From: Chrysochromulina parva
Taxonomy: Eukaryota > Haptophyta > Prymnesiales > Chrysochromulinaceae
DNA: 20,671 nt
NCBI GenBank assembly: GCA_002887195.1
Contig: PJAB01000791.1
Location: 1-20,671 of the forward strand
Direction of reading: 5' to 3'
The notes below the pieces were generated by a model. It saw only the letters and a program-made list of their open reading frames with translations. It ran no database searches and had not been told where the DNA came from. A program made the translations under genes and the position numbers. Positions 1-9,600 of the stretch are shown here, piece after piece (positions within the stretch are counted from its first letter, which is position 1; each line of letters starts with the position of its first letter).

Positions 1-1
1 C

Positions 2-3000
2 ATCGAGGAGCAGGTGCTCGACTTTCTGGTCGACGCGGTGCTGGCGGACGCAGGCTTTGCTGCGCGGCTGCGCGTGCTGCGCAAGCTTGTTGGCGCGGTG
101 GAGCTGCACGGCGGCGCGCTCGAGCAAGTTGGCCGCAACCTGCAGACGCTGCTGACCGCAAGGCTGGCCAAGCGGGCGCACGGGACGCTGCTGCACGAGG
201 CGGCAAGGGAAGGCAAAGTGGCGGTGCTGCGCCTTGCGCTCGACGCATGCAAGGACATGGCGGTTGAGAGCAAGTCCAACGCGCCGAAAGGGGTGGCAGG
301 CGACGCGGCGATGAAGGTGGCGGCGGTCGACGCGCCCGATGACCGCGGGCAAACGGCGCTGTACGTGGCGGCTGTGGCCGGCAACGAAGAGGCGGTACAA
401 CTCCTGCTTGAGAGCGGCGCAAATGCTGGCGCGCGAGCCCATCTTGTGGTGGAGCTGGCCATGGTCAAGAACAAGGTGGGCAGTCAGTGCAGCAAGGGCG
501 GTGCACGCGTGCGTGGGCTGGTTGCAAAAGGTTGCGTTCCACAGTTTGAGGCCGATGGCGGCTCGCAGCGTTTCGTTCGTGAAAACCTTGCCGTCGGCGC
601 GTGGATGGCTGGGCTCACCTCTGCTGCCGTGGAGGATGGCTGCTGGCGGTTTGAGGTGGAGGTGGTTGAGGTGCCCATCGAGCAGGAGGTAGAGGTTGCA
701 TGGCATCATGATTGGTTGAGATGCCCCCCCGAGCTGAGCGTTGGGTGGAGCGCGGACGACGCTGTTGTGGACGCCTTCATTCCTTACGAAAGGGATATTA
801 CTTACGATCAACAGGAAAATGCTCTGAGCGCGATAGCCACTCTAAGCTACAGAGACTATGACAATAAAGACACAGAGACGCGGACGGAGGCGGTGCGCGG
901 CGTCGCCCTCGGCCGTGATACAAGCTCCATTGGGTTCGAGAGCCGCGGCACCGTCTACTGCAACGTACCTCTGTGGATCGATCATACATGTAGTGAGGAA
1001 TACCGTTGTGAGAATTACCCAAGCGGAATCAGGGGGGGTATGCGGGGAATGGCGCAAAGCGCGCTTCAAAAATGGAGCAGAGGCGACAAGCTGGGCGTGG
1101 CTATCGACATGACACGCCGCGTCGCTTTCTTTGCGCTCAACGATGGCGAGTGGGTCGAGGTGCCACTGCCAAAGGAGGAGAAGCGCTTCTTCCCGGCACT
1201 GAGCGGTCGGTTCAGCGGCGGCGAGCTACGGCTGAGCATCGGTGAGCGTGGCGATGGCGGCTGGCGCAAGCGTGAGCCGCCGCCTGGCACCGGCCCATAC
1301 CGCGCAATCAAGGACGCCGCCACAGGCAACGCGCCCGCCCTCATTGCGGCCGCTTCCGGCCACACCACTGTTGCGCGTGCGTTGCTCCAGCGCGATGTTA
1401 GCAGCGTGTGGGCAGACGTAGAGCGCGAGCACCGGTGGACGCTTCTGCACACGTCAGCCCGGTGGAACGACAAAGCGCTGATGGAAGAGGCACTCAAGCA
1501 TGCCCCTGGCTCAGAGAGCATGCGTGATGCGGAGGGGCTGTTTCCGGTCGAGCTCGCCGCACTTCATCAGCAGAAGGATGTGCTGGCAGCGCTGCTGGAG
1601 CGCGACGTGGTGCGAGAAGATTCGTTTGCGCCCTTGAAGGACCTCCTGACGGTCTTCCCGAAGGTGCTCGACCTCTCAGAAAGGAAGCCTCCACTTGGGC
1701 CGCGAAATGCGGAGTTGCTGAGCGGACTGCTGCTTGTGCTCGGTGAGGGGTGCCACGAACTGAACCTGCGCGGGCAGAACCTTCAAACAAGCGGGTCGAA
1801 GGCACTAGCAAAGGCGCTGAAGGTCACCAAGGTGCTGAAGGTGACCAACCTCCTGCGCAATGAGCTCGATGCGGAGTCCGCCAAGTTGCTCGCTGAGGTT
1901 GCCAAGAAGAAGGGTATCTCACTCTGCGGCATCCAGCGCAACCAGACCATCGCTGACTTCTCCAAGAAGAAACTCACGCCGCCCGATGCGATCCTGCTGG
2001 GGTCGGACCTGTCACAGGCCATTGTCACAGGCGGGCTGACAAGCATCGACCTCTTCCAAAACCAGCTGTGTGGCATCTGGACTGACGGCTATCGCAACCA
2101 ACAAGGCACCTACACCGCAGAGGGCATCACTGCAATCGCCGACGCCCTGCGTGTTAATGGCGCGCGGATGGTGACCAACCTCCTGGGCAATCAGCTTGAT
2201 GCGGAGTCCGCCAAGATGCTCGCCGAAGTCGCCAAGCAGAAGGGTATCTCGCTCTGCGGCATCCAGCGCGACCAGACCACCGCTGACTTCTCCTCCCACA
2301 TGTACCTCCAGCCGCCCGATGCGATCCTCCTGGCCTCGGACCTGTCACAGGCCGTTGTCACAGGCACGTTGACACGCGTCGATGTCCGCCGCAACAACTT
2401 CGCGGGTGACGGCGCTGCGCAGCTTGCAGCCGCTATCCTTGGAAACCTCAAGATCGAGATGTTCAACGAGATCCCGATCAAGGAGATGCGCGCCGACTTG
2501 TTCACGGAGCTGGACCTGAATGGGAAGGGCGTCGGAGTCGAGGGAGTCATGGTAGTGGCCGGGCTCATACCCGTCATGGGCGCGCTGACGAGCCTGGACC
2601 TCTCCAACAACTCACTCTGCGGAGTGAACGGCTACGGCGGCACCTACACTGCAGAGGGGGCAGCAGCTCTAGCTCCAGCGCTCGCTGCTAATGGCACGTT
2701 GACACGCGTTGATGTCCGCCGCAACAACATCGCGGGTGACGGCGCTGCGCAGCTTGCAGCCGCTGTCCTTGGAAACCTCAAGATCGAGATGTTCAACGAG
2801 ATCCCGATCCAGGAGATGCGCGCCAACTCGCTCACGGAGCTGGACCTGAATGGGAAGGGCGTCGGAGTCGAGGGAAGCATGGTCGTTGCGGGTCTCATGC
2901 CCGTCATGGGCGTGCTGACGATGCTGTCCCTCACCAGCAATACGCTGGGGGAGGAGGGCACCAAAGCCATCTGCGAGGCACTGGAACAGAACAAGACGCT

Positions 3001-4792
3001 CAAGGAGCTTGACATCAGCGGGGCCAGCACTCACGAAGGCATCATCGGAAGGTCAGCAGGTGCCAAGCATGTGGCCAAGATGCTTGGCGTCAACGGCGGG
3101 CTGACGAGCCTCAATCTCCGCGAAAACCAGCTGTGCGGCCTCGATGGTTATGGGCGTGGAACTTACACTGCAGAGGGCATCACTGCAATTGCCGACGCTC
3201 TGCGCGTTAATGGCGCGCTAACAGAGTTGTCTATTTATGGCAACCGCATTGGTGATGAGGGAGTTCGTGCGATCTGCGAAGCCATCCAGAGCAACAAGGA
3301 GACCAAGCTCGCTTCGCTCTACATGGGCTTCAACAAAATCGGTCCAGTGGGAGCAACGTCTGTGGCGGCCATGGTGGCCGTCACAGGCGGGCTGACGGCC
3401 CTGGATTTGTCGTCCAATGACCTCAAGGATGATGGCGTAAGCGCAGTCTTCAAGGCCATCCAGAATAACAAGGAGACCAAGCTCGCGTCGCTCAACTTCA
3501 GTTCCAACAGCATCGGTCCAGGTGGAGCAAACGCTGTGGCGGCTATGGTAGCTGTCCCAGGCGCGCTGACGAGCATCGACCTGTCCAGAAATGATCTCAC
3601 TCACTACGGCAGGGACATGACGGGCATCAAGGAGCTCGCCGCCGCTCTTGGCGTCAACGGCGCGCTGACGAAGCTGTCGCTCGCCCAAAACAAGTTGGAG
3701 GAGGAGGGCACCAAAGCCATCTGTGAGGCATTAGAACAGAACACGACGCTCAAGGAGCTTGACATCAGCGGCCACCGTTTTCTTGACAGCAACATTGGAG
3801 GGTCAGCAGGTGCCAAGCATGTGGCCAAGATGCTTGGCGTCAACGGCGGGCTGACGGCCCTGGATTTGTCCGGCAACGACCTCAAGGATGAGGGCGTAAG
3901 CGCAGTCTGCGAGGCCATCCAGAGCAACAAGGAGACCAAGCTCGCGTCGCTCAACTTCGGGGACAACGGCATCCATCCAGTTGGAGCAAACGCTGTGGCG
4001 GCTATGGTGGCCGTCACAGGCGCGCTGACGTCCGTCAAGCTCAGGGGCAACAAGCTCGGGGACGAGGGCTGGGGTGCCATCTTTGCCGCCATCTGCGGCA
4101 ACAAGGACAGCAAGATCATTGCTATGGACGCGTCCTCCGAGAACATCGGCCCTGCTGGTGTCAAGCTGATCGCCGAGGCGCTCCGCACGAGCGTCACAGG
4201 CGCGCTGACGGTGACCAACCTCCTGGGCAATCAGCTTGACGCGGAGTACGCCAAAATGCTCGCTGACGTCGCCAAGCAGAAGGGTATCTCGCTCTGCGGC
4301 ATCCAGCGCGACCAGACCACCGCTGACTTCCGCAACAAAGGCCTCAAGCTGCCCGAAGCGATCCTGCTGGCGTCGGACCTGTCACAGGCTGTTGTCACAG
4401 GCGGGCTGACCAAAATGAGGTACGTTTTGCCTCAAACTTGAGGGACTTTGGGGCCAAAATCCCTGGCGAGCCAACACTTGTTCGCGCCGCGTGCTCCATC
4501 GCTCTTGTGCAAAGCAGCGCTCTGACGCTGCCACGTTGCCGCTGCTGCTCTTGTGTGATGCAGCCCTGCGCCTCTGCTCTGCGTTCCCGCACGCTGCATG
4601 TACTGCAAAAGGAGCACTCCTTCCTTGCATCCTGCCACATCGGACGCTCACCACTGCTCCTTGCCACCTGACGAAGATGCCCCTCTGCCCTCTCTCTGTG
4701 TGCGCAGCCTCGGCAACAATCACCTCGATGAGCAAGCCAAGCAAGCCCTCCGAGACGCTTGGCGAGGCGCCCCCTCCCACTTGGAGCTCTGA
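2..4792 (+). CDS. Ankyrin / SPRY / leucine-rich-repeat giant protein, 5' end outside window
   Basis: Coding exons are <2-4419 and 4708-4792. The frame is open to the left edge, so the start lies outside the window. Counting residues from position 14: ankyrin-like repeats at about 56-78 and 108-138, a SPRY-like domain at about 190-410 (LGVAIDMTRRVAFFALNDG is typical), further ankyrin-like repeats at about 438-533, then roughly 900 residues of ribonuclease-inhibitor-type LRRs (LxxLDLSxNxLxxxG, EGxxAIxEAL). A non-LRR module containing GISLCGIQRDQTTADF recurs at about nt 1840-1960, 2170-2290 and 4208-4340. The exon continues past a GT donor into a stop at 4439-4441, but splicing to 4708 restores a proper LRR ending (SLGNNHLDEQAKQALRDAW...HLEL, stop 4790-4792). 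ANK, SPRY and LRR are protein-interaction domains; no catalytic domain is visible, so a scaffold or recognition role is inferred. Several repeats are near-identical at DNA level, indicating recent internal duplication. Confidence 0.85.
2363..2930 (+). repeat. Recent in-frame tandem duplication inside the LRR exon
   Basis: About 240 bp starting at 2363 are repeated starting at 2693, an offset of 330 bp or 110 codons, with few mismatches. Both copies encode LTRVDVRRNN, then GDGAAQLAAA and LKIEMFNEIPI. A second, larger repeat relation links about 2944-3115 with about 3697-3870 (KAICEALEQN, then LKELDISG and KHVAKMLGVNGGLT). Both offsets keep the reading frame, so the protein has grown by whole-repeat copying. 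Confidence 0.8.
4420..4707 (+). other. Intron of the ANK/SPRY/LRR gene, phase 2
   Basis: The donor is GTACGT at 4420 and the acceptor TGTGTGCGCAG ends at 4707. The codon AG|C is completed across the junction and the LRR consensus continues. At 288 nt it has no tandem array and no copy of flanking exon sequence, unlike the introns of COASY and the multi-AAA gene. Confidence 0.8.
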
Positions 4793-5016
4793 GTGGCTCA
4801 AGCGCACGCCAAGCTGTGAACGGCAAGCAGTTTAAGCGCAAGCACCCCGTCAAGCATGAGGAGCGCGTGGTGTCCCGCGTTGATACAGTGACCACAGATC
4901 AGCATGACGAGCCGCCTGCAAGGGCCTCGCCCATCCATTGCCCGCGTGCGCGCCGCCGTGCCAGCCAGCGCTGGAGTGCGCTCGTGACCGCGCCCAGCTC
5001 GCGCATCGCGCGCATC

Positions 5017-5538
5017 ATGCGCCCCGTGCTCGACGAGGCGTGCTGGGCTGCCTTTGTGGCCCGCGCCAACGCGCACTACCGTGCCGCCTTCCTCGCCGCA
5101 TTCAACGGCCCGCTTCTGAGGTGCGTCGGGAGGGTGAGCGGCGCGCCGTGCCCCAGCGACGCCACGGTCGACCTCTCCGCGCTCGACGCGGCCAACTGGC
5201 TCGCGCACCTCCACCTCGACCACGAGCAGGACCTGCAGATCACGTGCGATATGTGGAAGGCGGCGCTGCCACCCTCGCCCGCTGCGCGTGGGATGACGGC
5301 ATCAACGGCCCTCTCCTGTGCCACTTGCTCTTCGGCGTGCGCAACGACCCGCTCCACGGCGCGGCGATGGTACGCTTCCGGTGCGGCCCGCTTGGGCAGC
5401 GGAGCTGGCTATTGTACGCCGCCACGCTGCGTGCTTTCTTCCCTGCACCCTTCCCGGCCGCTCACACCCCACTCTCCTTCCTCAGGCCACCAGCTGAATA
5501 TGCCACACTACCGAAGGCTGCGCGACGTGGCGGCGTGA
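5017..5538 (+). pseudogene. Frameshifted copy 1 of an unrecognised C/H-rich family
   Basis: From the ATG at 5017 one frame reads MRPVLDEACWAAFVARANAH and then RCVGRVSGAPC and LAHLHLDHEQDLQITCDMWK. Near 5275-5290 the homology moves to another frame (WDDGINGPLLCHLLFGVRND, then MVRFRCGPL). Alignment with the downstream copy shows 7 nt fewer here between the ATGTGG and GACGGC landmarks. A possible intron (GTACGC at 5414 to CCTCAG ending 5485) precedes HQLNMPHYRRLRDVAA and a stop at 5538, but the phase does not fit perfectly. The spaced cysteines and LHLDHE vaguely recall HNH-type metal sites, which is only a suggestion; I do not recognise the family. It could be a decayed gene, or a gene with an assembly error. 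Confidence 0.5.
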
Positions 5539-5545
5539 CGTGTGT

Positions 5546-5618
5546 GGGAGGGACGCAACACACGGGGAGGGACGCAACACACGGCGGGTTGCAGGGAGGG
5601 ACGCAACACACGGGGATG
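5546..5618 (+). repeat. Short tandem repeat GGAGGGACGCAACACACGG
   Basis: Three copies of a roughly 19-bp unit (GGAGGGACGCAACACACGG) occur, the third after a short spacer GCGGGTTGCAG. They lie between the two decayed paralogous copies and may mark the duplication boundary. No coding role is seen. Confidence 0.7.
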
Positions 5619-5688
5619 GATGACCATTCTTGCAGCATGCAGGGATGAGGAGCGATGGTGGCGCATGTCACGTCGACGTTGAAGTTGC

Positions 5689-5994
5689 GTGGGCATACGC
5701 GACGCTCGGCTCGACCACGAGCTGGACTTGGTTGTGACGTGCGACATGTGGGTGCAGGCGCTCGCGGCGCTTTCGCGCGCGCCCGCCACGTGGGACGACG
5801 GCGTCGACGGCGCGCTGCTGTGCCATCTGCTCTTCTCGGTGCACGACGACCCGGCGGAAGGGGCGGCGATGCTGCGCTTCCATTGCGGCCCAGTGCACGG
5901 GCAGCACGGTACCAAGACTATCTAATTACTGTCACAAGCTCAACAATTATGTCGCACTACCGCGGCCTGCGCGACGTCGCACTCAACGTGTAGA
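5689..5994 (+). pseudogene. Truncated copy 2 of the same unrecognised family
   Basis: The frame RLDHELDLVVTCDMWVQAL, then WDDGVDGALLCHLLFSVHDD, then MLRFHCGPVHGQHG matches the second half of copy 1 but stops at TAA near 5923-5925. Homology resumes in another frame at about 5950 (MSHYRGLRDVALNV, stop at about 5992). The N-terminal half with the first cysteines is absent: homology begins abruptly at the LDHE motif. This supports a partial tandem duplication followed by decay. An intron at the GTACC after GQHG would be only about 30 nt, so a disrupting change is more likely. Confidence 0.5.
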
Positions 5995-6667
5995 GCTGAA
6001 AGAGAGGAGAGAAAGTTGGCGCAAGTGGGGGGAGATGCGGCGAAGCGTGGAGACGCGCATCGCGCGAGGTGGGCGGCGAGGTGGGCATCATGTGTGTGGC
6101 CTATGTGGGTGTGGCCATTGGTAGGCCATTGGTGTGGGGCTGCGCGGCGGAGCCCGTCATGCCAGCGCGAGTGTGTGACTGAGTGCTGACTGTGAGTGAG
6201 TGGTGTCGGGGACCGCGGGCTGACGTGCGCGCCGCTCGCTCCGTTGAGCTGGTCTTGGGACTTCGACTTGGCATGAATGGTTGGCTGCTCCGTGTGCAGT
6301 GGTGCGCGCATTCTCAGCTGTACCGTCATGGCTAAGCGCGGTACGAGATGTACAACGACTATACAACGACCGGCCCCCGGCCTAGGAGCGATCGCAGTCG
6401 AACGTCTCGAAGATCGCGCAGGAGAGGAGAGTTACTTATTAACGAGCAGTCAGGGCGGGGTCACTTCGGCCGTGCCCGCGCGGTCGCGTACCCGGGTGTA
6501 GCCTTATTTGAAAATACGTAATACGATAAGTTTTCGAAAACGCGCAGCCGCGCAGGCATGCGCGCAGGGCGGCAGTCTCCTCCAGTCTGGCGTCTGAAGA
6601 GTCGCCAGATCGCGCTGGACATCGGGTTCAACACATGTCCATCCATCGATCCATCCACAACCTGACA
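5995..6667. other. Intergenic region between the decayed copies and the COASY 3' end
   Basis: About 670 nt without a convincing gene on either strand. It contains a G/T-rich stretch with a doubled GGCCATTGGT at about 6113-6134, an AT-rich patch at about 6505-6540 that includes the 12-nt palindrome GTTTTCGAAAAC and, on the minus strand, TCAAATAAGG (a possible polyadenylation signal for COASY), and a degenerate CATC run at 6637-6657. No tRNA-like or rRNA-like sequence was recognised. Confidence 0.5.
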
Positions 6668-9600
6668 TCACTGCCGCCTGTCGCAGTGGAGCCGCCTGGC
6701 GAGTCGCGCGCGTTCGGCGGCCATGTTGGCACGCGCCGCTCCCTCGAGCTCCGCCGCGCCCTCCGCTGAGAAGTAGAGGCGCTCGTGCGCCAGGTAGGAG
6801 GAGAGGAAGCCCGTGCGCCCCTCGAGCCAGCGATCGAGCGGGGCCCACGCGTACTCGAGGCGCACCTGCATGCCAGCTCATCAGAGCTCATCAGGGTGGG
6901 ATGCAGGCACGTACTCGAGGCACACCTGGCCATCAGTGGCCATCAGTGGCCATCAGTGGCCATCAGTGGCCATCAGTGGCCATCAGATGCATGCGCAGAC
7001 TCGAGGCGCACCTGGCGCGCGTATTCCGCATAGGCATTCGGGGGCAACCCCAGCACCGCAATATCGGCGTCCAAAAAGTGCGCCAGATCCGCCTTCGCTT
7101 CGCCTTTGAAGTGCGTCGCCGTCCGTTCGATGAGCGCGGCGACGATGTCCACGTCGTCGGGCGAGAGGTTCGTCGCTGTGCCTGATGAGGGAGGTCATCA
7201 GAGGTCATCAGAGGTCATCAGAGGTCATCAGAGGTCATCAGAGAGGTCGGGCGAGAGTTTCGTCGCTGTGCCTGATGAGGGAGGTCATCAGAGGTCATCA
7301 GAGGTCATCAGAGGTCATCAGAGGTCATCAGAGAGGTCGGGCGAGAGTTTCGTCGCGCATGCACCAAAGCGTCGCCACATTTCGGCAGATCGCATCTCGT
7401 TGTGCGAGGCGCTCGGGTCGTAGACGGCATCATGAAAGAACGCGGCCAGCTTGACGAGCAGCGGGCGCTGCAGCAGGCCACGGGCTTCGAGGGCTTCGAT
7501 GCGAGCCAGCAGCGCCTTCACGTGCTCCATCGAGTGGTACCTGATTAGTGACGCAATCAGAGGACATCAGAGGTCATCAGAGGCCATCATAGGCCATCAG
7601 AGGCGATCAGAGGTCATCTGAGGTCATCCGAGAACATCAGTGGGGTCATCGGAGGTCATCTGAGGGGTCATCAGAGGTCATCCGCAACCATCAGCGGCAA
7701 TCACGTACCAGCGGCAGGCTGAGCACAGCTCATCGCACAGGGTGCCCCACCAGCGTGAAGCGTGCGCCGCCCCGACGCCCGCGGACACGCAGAGAGCGTA
7801 AAACTGCCCCGCAGTCGAGTGCAACGGTTGCATGCGCAGCAAGCACTGACGCCGTCGGCGCGCGCCCTCGAGCGCCGTCGCGAGCTGCTGACGTGTCGCC
7901 TCCTCGCTGAACGCAGACGAGAGGGGCACATGTGCGCGCGCGAGGCGCTGCTCAGCCGTCATCTGCTTAGCTATCCGTGCCTCCGCTTGCTCGGTCGAGA
8001 GGCCATTACCTGATGACAGACGCAATCAGAATGCAATCAGAATGCAATCAGAATGCAATCAGAATGCAATCAGCCTGCAATCAGAGGCAATTACGGCTAG
8101 CGAGTCGCTCGAGGACGGCGGGGTGGCTCGCGCTGATGACCCAGACTTCGTCCACCATCGCGTCCCACTGGGCTTCGAGAAGGACGGCCGCCTCCATGAC
8201 CACCACCTGGGCCTTGGACGCGGCAATCTTCGCGGCCGCGAGAGCCGCAGTCGCGGGCCACACGATGTCGGTGAGGCGCTTCATGTTGGCTCCGCCATCT
8301 TCTTGAAAGACGAGCGCGCCGAGCGCTTTCCGATCGATCGTGCCATCCGCGCTCACAATCGCGTTGCCGAATGCGGCCACCAGCGCCGCAAACGGGGGAG
8401 TACCGGGCTGGTATGCCTCGTGTGCGAGCAAATCGCAATCGATCGCCTCGAGCCAGCCGCCACCGGCGCCGCCGTCGATGGCGCCAGCAGCTGCCATCTC
8501 GCCCGCGAGCTCAGCAGCAGATGCCATCTCGCCCGCGAGCTCAACGAGCATCTTGCGCGCGGTCGACTTTCCCGACGCGATCCCGCCCGTCAGCCCGATG
8601 ACGTACGGACCATGTTCGGGAGTGCGCCGGCACCTGATGAAAGATGCAATCAACATGCAATCAGCGTGCAATCAGCATGCAATCAACATGCAATCAGCAT
8701 GCACTCAGCATGCACTCAGCATGCACTCAGCATGCAATCAGTATGCAATCAGCATACAATCAGCATGCACTCAGCATGTTCGAAAGTGCGCCGGCACCAG
8801 TGACGTTCCAGTCCGAGACGTGAGCCTCGGAGCTGTGCGAGCTGCGCGCGCCGTGCGTCCGTGGAGCTCACCTGAGGGACAGGGCGCTGTGGTGAGCACT
8901 TGCATGCAAGGCGAGCGCGCCGTGCGTCCGTGCAGCTCACCTTGTCCTCCTCGGCCGCCGCCGCCACCGCCGCTGCCGCCGCCGCCGCGCCGACAGCCGA
9001 GGACGCGGGCGGCGCGGGCGGCGCGTCCGCCACGAGCGGCATCGTGATGACCCTCAACGGGGGAAGGACCAGCCCGTCGGAATGGGCACCCTGCGCACGC
9101 TTGGCATTGCATGCGGCGCCACCCGATGCCGTCTCTGCCGATACGACGATCGCCTCGAGAGCGCCGTCGCGGGTGGCGGGGCCGTATCCGTCCTGAGGAG
9201 GCAATCAGCATGCACTCAGAGATGCAACCACACGCCCATCCTCCTCATCAGAGCTCATCAGAGCTCATCAGAGCTCATCAGAGCTCATCAGAGCTCATCA
9301 GAGCTCATCAGCGCTCATCAGCGCTCATCAGCGCTCATCAGCGCTCATCAGCGCTCATCGGCGCCCGGCAGAGCGGCCATCATCAGCGGCCATCATCAGC
9401 GTTCATCATCAGCGGCCATCATCAGCGGCCATCATCAGCGACCATCAGCGGCCATCAGCGGCCATCAGCGACCATCAGCGGCCATCATCAGCGGCCATCA
9501 TCAGCGGCCCTCCGAGCGGCTTGATCTGTGAACGTTCACAGACCTGCAGAGCACTCAGCTCGAGCTTGATCGATGGCTTGATCGAGTGTACGAAGTCGTC

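Noticed and set aside
7182..7700. Regular short direct repeats resembling a CRISPR array
   Set aside because: Units are 10 bp without unique spacers of constant length, and they lie inside introns of a eukaryotic gene whose exons splice in frame across them.
7977..8803. Plus-strand open frame with repeated [12 protein letters not shown] peptide
   Set aside because: The peptide repeats are translations of the intronic TGCAATCAG arrays; the real gene is COASY on the other strand.
9082..9531. Plus-strand open frame with repeated SSELIRAHQ-type peptide
   Set aside because: Translation of the array in COASY intron 2, not a gene.
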